Positions 1 through 4,614 are shown, counted from the stretch's first letter. The stretch: DNA of 6,184 nucleotides from Halanaerobiaceae bacterium (GCA_003554685.1 PWHA01000290.1:1-6184), one strand, 5' to 3'. Numbers and translations: made by a program. The notes: generated from the sequence alone by a model not told the origin.

Positions 1-1
1 C

Positions 2-166
2 CGGCTGCCGGAGGGAGTAGAGATGGTAATGCCGGGAGATAATGTGGAGATGAGCGCCGAGCTGATCACCCCGATAGCGATGGAAGAGGGGCTGCGCTTT
101 GCGATTAGAGAGGGCGGCAACACCGTTGGAGCCGGCGTCATTACCGAGATAATTGAGCAACTCTAA
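2..166 (+). CDS. tuf: Translation elongation factor EF-Tu, C-terminal fragment (5' end outside window)
   Basis: The last 54 codons and TAA stop of EF-Tu, the GTPase that carries aminoacyl-tRNA to the ribosomal A site in the cytoplasm. The reading begins RLPEGVEMVMPGDNVEM and contains ELITPIA, EEGLRFAIREGG and TVGAGVITEII, the invariant end of beta-barrel domain 3, which contacts tRNA and EF-Ts. The start lies upstream of the window. Two details stand out: the motif normally read as GGRTVGAG is GGNTVGAG here, and the protein ends in EQL, slightly past the common TEIIE end. A tuf copy immediately before rpmG-secE-nusG is a widespread order, and many bacteria with it have a second tuf in the str operon, so this may be one of two copies (inference). 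Identification is near certain from the motifs. Confidence 0.97.
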   Translation, partial: RLPEGVEMVMPGDNVEMSAELITPIAMEEGLRFAIREGGNTVGAGVITEIIEQL

Positions 167-453
167 AAATTTCAGTAAGAGGAGAATTAGAAGCCTGCCT
201 CTTATTATTTGCCTGAGGGATTAATATCCGGCCAACTAAAGTTCTGATTGAGTCCTAAATAAGAAACCTGCAATTTGGAACAGGATTAAGGCCGGCAGTT
301 TTACCTCCGGTATAAACAGCAGAGAAATTTGCTGGAACCCAGTGGGTGAGTTCTGTAAAACCAAAGTTGGCTACCAATGTGCAGGGGATTACCCTGCACA
401 TACTTTCTTTTTGATTTCCGCGGTGAGCGGTGAAATTATTTGGCAAGAGTTCT
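167..453 (+). other. Gene-free, hairpin-rich stretch between tuf and rpmG
   Basis: No convincing gene is seen on either strand. The stretch has many complementary pairs: TAAGAGG/CCTCTTA (176-182 with 198-204), CCGGCC/GGCCGG (228-233 with 290-295) enclosing CCTG/CAGG (267-270 with 281-284), CAGCA/TGCTG, and TTGG/CCAA with a three-base loop. It ends in the hairpin at 377-401. Transcription from tuf would give a structured 3' untranslated region. I see no T-box sequence, no tRNA and no riboswitch core that I recognise. Confidence 0.5.
377..412 (+). terminator. Probable intrinsic terminator of the tuf transcript
   Basis: A perfect 10-bp stem, ATGTGCAGGG (377-386) with CCCTGCACAT (392-401), closes a five-base loop GATTA. 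It is followed by a T-rich run, ACTTTCTTTTT, interrupted by one C. It lies about 210 bases after the tuf stop and upstream of a promoter-like element, so it fits as the boundary between tuf and the rpmG unit. The imperfect T-run lowers confidence slightly. Confidence 0.7.
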
Positions 454-482
454 TTGACTTTTTTCTGAGAATATGATACATT
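454..482 (+). promoter_or_regulatory. Candidate sigma-A promoter for rpmG-secE-nusG
   Basis: TTGACT (454-459), a 17-base spacer and TACATT (477-482) preceded by TG one base upstream (an extended -10). Transcription would start near 489-490, about 55 bases before the rpmG start. It sits just after the tuf terminator, where a new unit would be expected. The -10 matches only four of six consensus bases, so the TG extension matters. Confidence 0.6.
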
Positions 483-544
483 AATTAAGGTTAATATTCT
501 GCCATATTCCGTTTAAGACTTAATAACGAGGAGGTGGCGGCGGA

Positions 545-694
545 ATGAGAGAGATAATTACTCTGGAATGCACTGAATGCAAAAACAGGAATTACTCAAC
601 TACAAAGAATAAAAAGAATACCAGGGACAGACTGGAACTTAAGAAGTACTGCCCCCATGACAAAAAGCACACCCTTCATAAGGAAACTAAATAG
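545..694 (+). CDS. rpmG: 50S ribosomal protein L33
   Basis: A 49-codon gene for ribosomal protein L33, a small component of the large subunit near the E site. The product begins MREIITLECTECKNRNY and continues with TTKNKKN, DRLELKKYCP and HTLHKETK, which is the L33 family pattern at the usual length. The first zinc-knuckle pair C9xxC12 is present. At the second, the protein reads CPHD, so only one of the two expected cysteines remains (C36), and the nearby histidine or aspartate might serve instead. A strong GAGGAGGTG ribosome binding site at 528-536 sets the ATG at 545, eight bases on. It is first in a compact run with secE (30-base gap) and nusG. Identification is firm; zinc binding is uncertain. 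Confidence 0.96.
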   Translation: MREIITLECTECKNRNYSTTKNKKNTRDRLELKKYCPHDKKHTLHKETK

Positions 695-724
695 CTAGCA
701 GCCCAAGGGAGAGGTGACTGGTTA

Positions 725-931
725 ATGGCAAAGAAAAATGGTGGGATTATCACAAAGATTACCCGTTTTTTTAAACAGGTAAAGAATGAAATGAAAAAGA
801 CAAACTGGCCCAATCGGGAAGAATTGAAAAGCAATACGGTGATCGTTCTGCTTACCTGTATAGCTTTGATTGCCTTTCTGGGTATTATTGATGTTATACT
901 GACCGGTATTTTAACTCCTCTTTTGACCTAA
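725..931 (+). CDS. secE: Preprotein translocase subunit SecE
   Basis: A 68-residue SecE of the short, single-span type usual in Gram-positive bacteria. It stabilises SecY in the SecYEG channel that exports proteins across the cytoplasmic membrane. The N-terminal half is basic and carries the conserved amphipathic stretch VKNEMKKTNWPNREEL (about residues 19-34). One hydrophobic transmembrane helix follows (about residues 39-66, VIVLLTCIALIAFLGIIDVI). GAGGTGA at 711-717 is a ribosome binding site seven bases before the ATG. The gene sits between rpmG and nusG, which is its near-universal position, and is probably co-transcribed with both. No anomaly was seen. Confidence 0.97.
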   Translation: MAKKNGGIITKITRFFKQVKNEMKKTNWPNREELKSNTVIVLLTCIALIAFLGIIDVILTGILTPLLT

Positions 932-952
932 ATTTTAGTAGATTCCAGGTTC

Positions 953-983
953 AGGGCCTGAATCAGGGAAGGAGGCCCTTTTT
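953..983 (+). promoter_or_regulatory. Hairpin plus T-run overlapping the nusG ribosome binding site
   Basis: AGGGCCT (953-959) and AGGCCCT (973-979) form a perfect 7-bp stem with a 13-base loop. The downstream arm takes in the 3' part of the Shine-Dalgarno sequence AAGGAGG (969-975), and a run of five T (979-983) follows, ending exactly at the ATG. The same RNA could therefore mask the ribosome binding site or act as a weak terminator. Pairing is seen in the sequence; function is inferred. Confidence 0.45.
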
Positions 984-1535
984 ATGAAAGAGAATGGTTT
1001 GACAGCAGAAGAGAAGGACAACTGGTATGTGATTCATACCTATTCCGGCCATGAGCAGAAGGTTAAAGCCAATCTGGAGAAGAGAATTGCCAGCACCGGG
1101 ATGGAAGATAAAATTCATGAAATTCTGGTTCCCATGGAAGAAAGGCTGGAAAGAAAAAAGGGCAAGGATGAAGTTGTTAAAAAGAAAATTTTTCCCGGCT
1201 ATGTTTTAATCAAGATGGAAATGGGTGACGATTCCTGGTATGTGGTCCGCAACACCCCGGGAGTAACCGGTTTTGTCAGCAGCGGCACCAAACCTCTGCC
1301 CCTGCAGAAGAAAGAAATCCAGCATATTCTCCAGGGCATGGGTCTTAAGGATAAGGAACTCAAGATTGACCTGGAACCGGGAGATCATGTGGTCATTACC
1401 GATGGTCCTTTCAAGGATAATTCCGGGACTGTCGATGATGTTTATCCTGACCAGCGCAAGGCCAAGGTGCTGGTAGATGTTTTTGGCCGGGAAACTCCCA
1501 TGGAACTGGAATTATCGCAGTTTGAAAAAGCCTGA
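984..1535 (+). CDS. nusG: Transcription termination/antitermination factor NusG
   Basis: A 183-residue NusG, which binds RNA polymerase at the clamp and modulates pausing, and links to Rho or to ribosomal protein S10. The NGN domain spans about residues 13-110, with WYVIHTYSGHEQKVKANLEKR, the KKIFPGYVLIKM core and VRNTPGVTGFV. The KOW domain (about 130-183) has PGDHVVITDGPF, then FGRETPMELELSQFEKA; F167 aligns with the E. coli Phe165 used for S10/Rho contact. Asn146 stands where most relatives have a second Phe (GPFxxF). The length is typical, with a slightly long acidic N-terminus. AAGGAGG at 969-975 lies eight bases before the ATG and supports this start. It is last in the rpmG-secE-nusG run. 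Confidence 0.98.
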   Translation: MKENGLTAEEKDNWYVIHTYSGHEQKVKANLEKRIASTGMEDKIHEILVPMEERLERKKGKDEVVKKKIFPGYVLIKMEMGDDSWYVVRNTPGVTGFVSSGTKPLPLQKKEIQHILQGMGLKDKELKIDLEPGDHVVITDGPFKDNSGTVDDVYPDQRKAKVLVDVFGRETPMELELSQFEKA

Positions 1536-1537
1536 TT

Positions 1538-1574
1538 CATGATAATTGTATTCCTAATCCATGATAATTGTATT
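1538..1574 (+). repeat. Two 15-bp direct repeats, 22 bp apart
   Basis: CATGATAATTGTATT occurs perfectly at 1538-1552 and 1560-1574. The 22-bp period is close to two helical turns, so a dimeric protein could bind both copies on one DNA face. They lie just after the nusG stop and upstream of the extended -10 at 1597-1605. They may instead be a chance local duplication in AT-rich DNA. Confidence 0.8.
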
Positions 1575-1596
1575 AAAGATAAAACTAAACTGATTA

Positions 1597-1605
1597 TGAT
1601 ATAAT
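1597..1605 (+). promoter_or_regulatory. Candidate extended -10 promoter for rplK
   Basis: TGATATAAT is a perfect extended -10 (TG, one base, TATAAT). The position 17 bases upstream reads AGATAA, a poor -35, so the promoter would rely on the extended -10 or on an activator at the nearby direct repeats. The predicted start near 1612 leaves a leader of about 64 bases to the rplK ATG. The surroundings are very AT-rich, so chance matches are possible. Confidence 0.55.
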
Positions 1606-1675
1606 ATGATATGATATATTAATTTTGATTTTTTCAAAATCGGTATTGTGACTGTCTGGAAAGGAGGTAGTTAGA

Positions 1676-2152
1676 ATGGCAAAAAAAGTTATTGCTGAAA
1701 TAAAGATGCAGATTCCTGGTGGGCAGGCCAACCCGGCTCCTCCTGTAGGACCGGCCCTGGGCCAGCACGGAGTTAATATCATGGAATTTTGTAAAGCCTT
1801 TAACTCCAAAACCCAGGAAGATGCCGGAACCCTTATTCCGGTAGAAATTAACGTATATGCTGATCGCTCCTTTGATTTCATTACTAAAACTCCTCCAGCC
1901 TCAGTTTTAATCAAGCAGGCTGCCGGCATTGAAACCGCTTCCGGAGAGCCCGATGTTAACAAGGTGGCTTCCATCAGCGAGGATGATGTCAGGGAGATTG
2001 CCGAAATCAAAAGAGAAGACCTTAATGCTGCTGATATGGAAGCAGCCATGAGCATGATCAAGGGTACGGCTCGCAGTATGGGGGTTCTTGTCGGACAGGA
2101 ATTAGATCAACAACAGGAATTAGATCAACAAGAAGCAGAAACCTCAGAATAG
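1676..2152 (+). CDS. rplK: 50S ribosomal protein L11 with a C-terminal extension
   Basis: Ribosomal protein L11 forms the base of the GTPase-associated centre with 23S rRNA and takes part in factor binding and stringent control. The N-terminal domain carries NPAPPVGPALGQHGVNIMEF with Pro23 and Pro26, the thiostrepton-region prolines. The C-terminal rRNA-binding domain shows FDFITKTPPAS and ends with GTARSMGV. At 158 residues it is about 17 longer than the usual 141 or so. The excess is an acidic, glutamine-rich tail containing QELDQQ twice, encoded by a perfect 18-bp tandem duplication. AAGGAGG at 1661-1667 is eight bases before the ATG. Unusually, rplA does not follow closely but after 313 bases. 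No L1-binding motif was seen in front of this gene. Confidence 0.98.
   Translation: MAKKVIAEIKMQIPGGQANPAPPVGPALGQHGVNIMEFCKAFNSKTQEDAGTLIPVEINVYADRSFDFITKTPPASVLIKQAAGIETASGEPDVNKVASISEDDVREIAEIKREDLNAADMEAAMSMIKGTARSMGVLVGQELDQQQELDQQEAETSE
2096..2131 (+). repeat. 18-bp in-frame tandem duplication in rplK
   Basis: CAGGAATTAGATCAACAA is present twice with no spacer and no mismatch (2096-2113, 2114-2131). Each copy encodes QELDQQ, residues 141-146 and 147-152 of L11. Identity at every synonymous position indicates a recent slippage or duplication event. It lies past the family's normal C-terminus, so copy number could change without harming the rRNA-binding fold. Confidence 0.95.
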
Positions 2153-2173
2153 AAGAATTCCCGAAGAATTCCC
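2152..2173 (+). repeat. 11-bp tandem duplication at the rplK stop codon
   Basis: GAAGAATTCCC occurs twice in direct succession (2152-2162, 2163-2173). The first copy begins on the last base of the rplK TAG stop. It lies only 21 bases after the 18-bp duplication inside rplK, which marks this end of the gene as prone to duplication. Confidence 0.9.
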
Positions 2174-2402
2174 TAAGTAGTTCAGCCGGATATTATTCTG
2201 TTATATTAATTTGCATCTCAGGTTATGAGATAAATACAGCCTGGTTTAAACGGCCTGGCTGAGATTGGCAGCTTATTAGCCTGCTTTGCCGGCTTATTGC
2301 TGTGAGCATAATTATTGAAGGTTTATTTTAGCTTAGATTAAGAGTTTGATTAAGAGCTTAATGTTTATTTTAGAAAGGTTTTGATTTAGAGAGAGGTTTA
2401 TT
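2174..2402 (+). other. rplK-rplA gap: hairpins and short direct repeats, no gene
   Basis: No coding signal. Visible structure includes a perfect hairpin ATCTCA/TGAGAT (2215-2220, 2226-2231, loop GGTTA) and CAGCC/GGCTG (2237-2241, 2257-2261) around a GTTTAAAC palindrome. Direct repeats are GTTTATTTTAG (2321-2331 and 2363-2373) and GATTAAGAG (2336-2344 and 2348-2356). No promoter with two good boxes was found, so rplA is probably read through from rplK or from a promoter I cannot recognise. Confidence 0.5.
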
Positions 2403-2416
2403 ATGAAAGCGATAAA

Positions 2417-2451
2417 TTGTGGGAGGGCCTGTCAGGGCCTGAATACCACAC
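2417..2451 (+). promoter_or_regulatory. Ribosomal protein L1 binding site (23S L1-stalk mimic) in the rplA leader
   Basis: The RNA TGTGG-GAG-GGCCT-GTCA-GGGCC-TGAATA-CCACA folds as a lower stem (2418-2422 with 2446-2450), an asymmetric internal loop (GAG opposite TGAATA), and an upper stem (2426-2430 with 2435-2439, one U-G pair) capped by GTCA. Bacterial 23S rRNA has GGTGGGAG opposite TGAAATACCACC at the L1 stalk, so the loop is the same apart from one A. L1 is known to repress its own mRNA through such mimics. The rplA Shine-Dalgarno AGGAGG (2452-2457) begins two bases after the stem, so bound L1 would block initiation. Confidence 0.82.
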
Positions 2452-2465
2452 AGGAGGAATAAAAA

Positions 2466-3170
2466 ATGCAGAGAAGCAGAAGATATCAGGAAGCAGCAGA
2501 AAAGTATGAACGAAGTAAACTCTATGAGCCCGATAAAGCCATTGAACTGGCCCGGGAACTTTCCAGTGCCAACTTTGATGAAACAATTGAAGTAGCAGCC
2601 AATCTGGGAGTAAATCCCAAGCATGCCGACCAGAACGTCAGGGGTACAGTGGTGCTCCCGGCCGGCACCGGTAAAGAGATCAAGGTTGTGGTCTTTGCCA
2701 AGGGTGAAAAGGCCAAAGAAGCTGAAGAAGCCGGGGCCGATGTTGTAGGTCAGGAGGATCTGGCCGACAGAATTGAGGAGGGCTGGCTGGATTTTGATAT
2801 TGCCATAGCCACACCAGATATGATGAGTGTAGTTGGTAAACTGGGACGGATTCTAGGTCCCAAAGGGCTGATGCCCAATCCCAAGGCTGGTACTGTAACC
2901 TTTGAACTGGAACAGGCTATCAAAGAGTTTAAGGCTGGCAAGCTGGAATACCGGGTTGACAAAAATGGAGTTATTCATATGCCTTTTGGTAAGGCTTCCT
3001 TCAGCAGGGAAGAGCTGATGGAGAATTTCAGGGTTTTGCTGGATACTCTGGTAAGAGAAAGACCGGCTGCGGCCAAAGGCAAGTATCTCCGCAGCGTGAC
3101 GGTTTCCTCAACCATGGGGCCCGGCATTAAAGTGAATACCCAGAGCATCATGACCATGCTGGGAAGATAA
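2466..3170 (+). CDS. rplA: 50S ribosomal protein L1
   Basis: A 234-residue L1, the protein of the mobile L1 stalk that guides deacylated tRNA out of the E site, and usually a translational repressor of its own operon. Family landmarks are in order: RSRRYQEA at the start, ANFDETIEVAANLGV, RGTVVLPAGTGK (about residues 59-70), then domain 2 with IATPDMMSVVGKLGRILGPK and GLMPNPKAGTV (about 113-144). The return to domain 1 has RVDKNGVIHMPFGK and SVTVSSTMGPGIKVN near the end. Length is normal. AGGAGG at 2452-2457 sits eight bases before the ATG, directly after the L1-binding RNA. The long gaps before (313) and after (441) make it nearly a single-gene unit. Confidence 0.98.
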   Translation: MQRSRRYQEAAEKYERSKLYEPDKAIELARELSSANFDETIEVAANLGVNPKHADQNVRGTVVLPAGTGKEIKVVVFAKGEKAKEAEEAGADVVGQEDLADRIEEGWLDFDIAIATPDMMSVVGKLGRILGPKGLMPNPKAGTVTFELEQAIKEFKAGKLEYRVDKNGVIHMPFGKASFSREELMENFRVLLDTLVRERPAAAKGKYLRSVTVSSTMGPGIKVNTQSIMTMLGR

Positions 3171-3412
3171 GGGCTATTCGGCCCAGGCAAGGTTCAAATT
3201 AACAGGTTGATCAGGAGCTGACGGAATAACTGGACGATGGACTACTCTTATAACCTTTTAATCAGATTGCTCAGGCACCTTCATCACAGGATCAGGCATT
3301 TAATTCCATTAAGTATCTTAGTTTATCAGGTGCCTTAATTAAGGAAAGCCAGAGATTTAAAAATCAGTTGCTGGAATATGAATGCGATGGAACTTGACAG
3401 CTGAATAGCAAT
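3171..3412 (+). other. Gene-free stretch between rplA and the L10 leader
   Basis: No gene seen. Features are a short hairpin GGGCT/GGCCC right after the rplA stop (3171-3175 with 3180-3184, no T-run), an 8-bp inverted repeat AGGCACCT/AGGTGCCT (3273-3280, 3328-3335) with a 47-base loop, and the palindrome CCTTAATTAAGG (3333-3344) overlapping its right arm. TTGACA occurs at 3394-3399 but no -10 follows at proper spacing. The rplJ promoter could not be placed with confidence. Confidence 0.5.
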
Positions 3413-3556
3413 AAACCGAAGACAGCAGGAGCCGTTGCAGGCTTAAACACCTGCCGAGGTTTTCAGTTAGATACCGGGGTGAATTATGCTTTTTACTCTC
3501 TCGAGATATTTTTGCCCGGTCTGGAAAACCCGCCTCCTGTTTCAGGGGGTTTTTTT
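3413..3556 (+). promoter_or_regulatory. L10 leader (rplJL autoregulatory leader RNA)
   Basis: The core reads AAACC-GAAGACA-GCAGG (3413-3429), a variable loop, then CCTGC-CGA-GGTTT (3450-3462). This gives two stems separated by a purine-rich internal loop, the hallmark of the L10 leader, where the L10(L12)4 complex binds. It is followed by a second helix ACCGGG/CCCGGT (3473-3478, 3515-3520) and a terminator. CAGGAG at 3426-3431 can alternatively pair with CTCCTG in the terminator (3534-3539), giving an antiterminator. Bound L10 complex would hold the core stems, free the terminator and stop transcription before rplJ, as is known for the Bacillus subtilis rplJL operon. Confidence 0.88.
3533..3556 (+). 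terminator. Attenuator terminator of the L10 leader
   Basis: CCTCCTG (3533-3539) pairs with CAGGGGG (3543-3549), with one T-G pair and a TTT loop, followed by seven T (3550-3556). It stands 55 bases before rplJ, so it must be conditional. The 5' arm is shared with the alternative pairing to the leader core. Confidence 0.85.
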
Positions 3557-3611
3557 AATGCCCTATAATTTGCAGTACAGGTAATTTCAAGATTTTGAAG
3601 GGGGTGAAAGA

Positions 3612-4130
3612 ATGGTAAAGCCCGAAAAAAAAGCTGCAGTTGAAGAACTGAAGGATAAATTTAACCAGGCCAAAGCAATGATTATCGCAGATTACAAGGG
3701 ATTAAATGTTGAGGATATGACCGAGCTGCGCCGTCAGCTTAGGGAAGCGGGGGTTGAATTTAAAGTTGTCAAAAATACCCTGGCGATCATAGCAGCCGAG
3801 GAAGCGGGCGTGGAAAAGGTGGATGAATATTTTGTAGGTCCGACTGCCATTGCCTTTGGGATAGAGGATGTTGTCTCGCCGGCTAAGGTGCTGGTTGATT
3901 ATGCCAAGGGGAATAACAATCTCGAGATTAAGGCCGGAACTCTGGAAGGTAAGCTGATCAGCAGTGAAAAGCTGAAGGCGCTGGCTGAGATTCCCACCCG
4001 CGAGGTTCTGCTGGGTCAGGTGCTGGCCGGTATGCAGGCTCCCATCACCGGTCTTGTGAGGGTCCTTAATGGCAATATCAGCGGACTGGTAAGAGTTTTG
4101 AACAGTATAAGAGAACAGAAAGCAAATTAA
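3612..4130 (+). CDS. rplJ: 50S ribosomal protein L10
   Basis: A 172-residue L10, which anchors L7/L12 dimers to the GTPase-associated centre of the large subunit. The N-terminal rRNA-binding domain shows EKKAAVEELKDKF, ADYKGLNVEDMTELRRQLRE and FKVVKNTLAIIA (about residues 5-60), then FVGPTAIAFG (about 74-83) and IKAGTLEGKLIS (about 106-117). The C-terminal helix that binds L12 dimers has GLVRVLNGNISGLVRVLNSI (about 147-166), with the internal repetition expected for multiple dimer sites. Length is typical. AAGGGGGTG around 3598-3606 is the ribosome binding site. It is co-transcribed with rplL (23-base gap) and controlled by the L10 leader upstream. Confidence 0.98.
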   Translation: MVKPEKKAAVEELKDKFNQAKAMIIADYKGLNVEDMTELRRQLREAGVEFKVVKNTLAIIAAEEAGVEKVDEYFVGPTAIAFGIEDVVSPAKVLVDYAKGNNNLEIKAGTLEGKLISSEKLKALAEIPTREVLLGQVLAGMQAPITGLVRVLNGNISGLVRVLNSIREQKAN

Positions 4131-4153
4131 AAAACAATAAGGAGGAACTTATA

Positions 4154-4525
4154 ATGAATCAAGAAGAAATTATTGAAGCAATTGAGAACATGAGTGTACT
4201 GGAGCTGGCTGAACTGGTGGAAGAACTGGAAGAGAAGTTTGGAGTTAGTGCTGCTGCTCCGGTAGCTATGGCTGCTGCCGGTGGAGGAGATGGAGATGGC
4301 GGGGAAGAAGAACAGACTGAATTTGATGTTTTCCTGGCTGAAATCGGCCAGAAGAAGATTAACGTTATCAAAGCCGTTAGAGAGCTTACCGGGCTGGGTC
4401 TTAAGGATGCCAAGGCTGTTGTTGACGAAGCACCCGGTAATGTAAAAGAGGGCGTCAGCAAGGAAGAAGCAGAAGAGATGAAGGAAAAGCTGGAAGATGC
4501 AGGAGCCACTGTTGAGCTCAAGTAA
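4154..4525 (+). CDS. rplL: 50S ribosomal protein L7/L12
   Basis: A 123-residue L7/L12, the multicopy acidic stalk protein that recruits and stimulates EF-Tu, EF-G and other translational GTPases. The N-terminal dimerisation and L10-binding part is about residues 1-32 (IIEAIENMSVLELAELVEEL). A flexible hinge follows, with AAAPVAMAAAGGGDGDGGEEE in place of the more usual Ala/Pro-only sequence, so it is richer in Gly and acid. The globular factor-binding domain runs from about 56 to 123 with KINVIKAVRELTGLGLKDAK, VVDEAP and the ending LEDAGATVELK. AAGGAGG at 4139-4145 is eight bases before the ATG. Two terminator-like structures follow the stop. Confidence 0.98.
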   Translation: MNQEEIIEAIENMSVLELAELVEELEEKFGVSAAAPVAMAAAGGGDGDGGEEEQTEFDVFLAEIGQKKINVIKAVRELTGLGLKDAKAVVDEAPGNVKEGVSKEEAEEMKEKLEDAGATVELK

Positions 4526-4543
4526 ACAGGCAGAATAATCACC

Positions 4544-4569
4544 CTGTCTTTTGACAGTCTTTTGCTTTT
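4544..4569 (+). terminator. Weak terminator-like hairpin after rplL
   Basis: CTGTC-TTTT-GACAG (4544-4557) is a perfect 5-bp stem with a four-base loop, followed by TCTTTTGCTTTT. The short stem and broken T-run make it weak. It is at most a first, leaky stop before the strong terminator at 4615-4671. Confidence 0.35.
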
Positions 4570-4614
4570 GACGGGATCGGGCTGTTTTTTCATGACAGAA
4601 TTAATGCTAAAGCG

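Noticed and set aside
324..352. GGAACCCAGTGGGTGAGTTC as a possible T-box-like element
   Set aside because: The conserved T-box AGGGTGG-ACCGCG sequence and an antiterminator partner are absent, and the next gene is not an aminoacyl-tRNA synthetase or amino acid gene.
255..446. 63-codon minus-strand frame between tuf and rpmG
   Set aside because: No ribosome binding site or recognisable motif. It covers the terminator hairpin and is better explained as chance in structured DNA.
1594..2061. 155-codon frame on the minus strand across rplK
   Set aside because: It is the reverse of a certain L11 gene in the opposite strand, has no family resemblance, and begins and ends in ways set by rplK codons.
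3186..3205. GGTTCAAATT resembling a tRNA T-arm
   Set aside because: No acceptor stem, D-arm or anticodon arm can be formed around it.
3394..3422. TTGACA as a -35 box for rplJL
   Set aside because: The -10 position at 17 bases reads CGAAGA and lies inside the L10 leader core; no alternative -10 fits at 16-18 bases.
4551..4596. TTGACA and TTGACG after rplL as promoters
   Set aside because: Neither has a -10 at 16-18 bases (GGATCG, CATGAC), and both precede the strong terminator at 4615.
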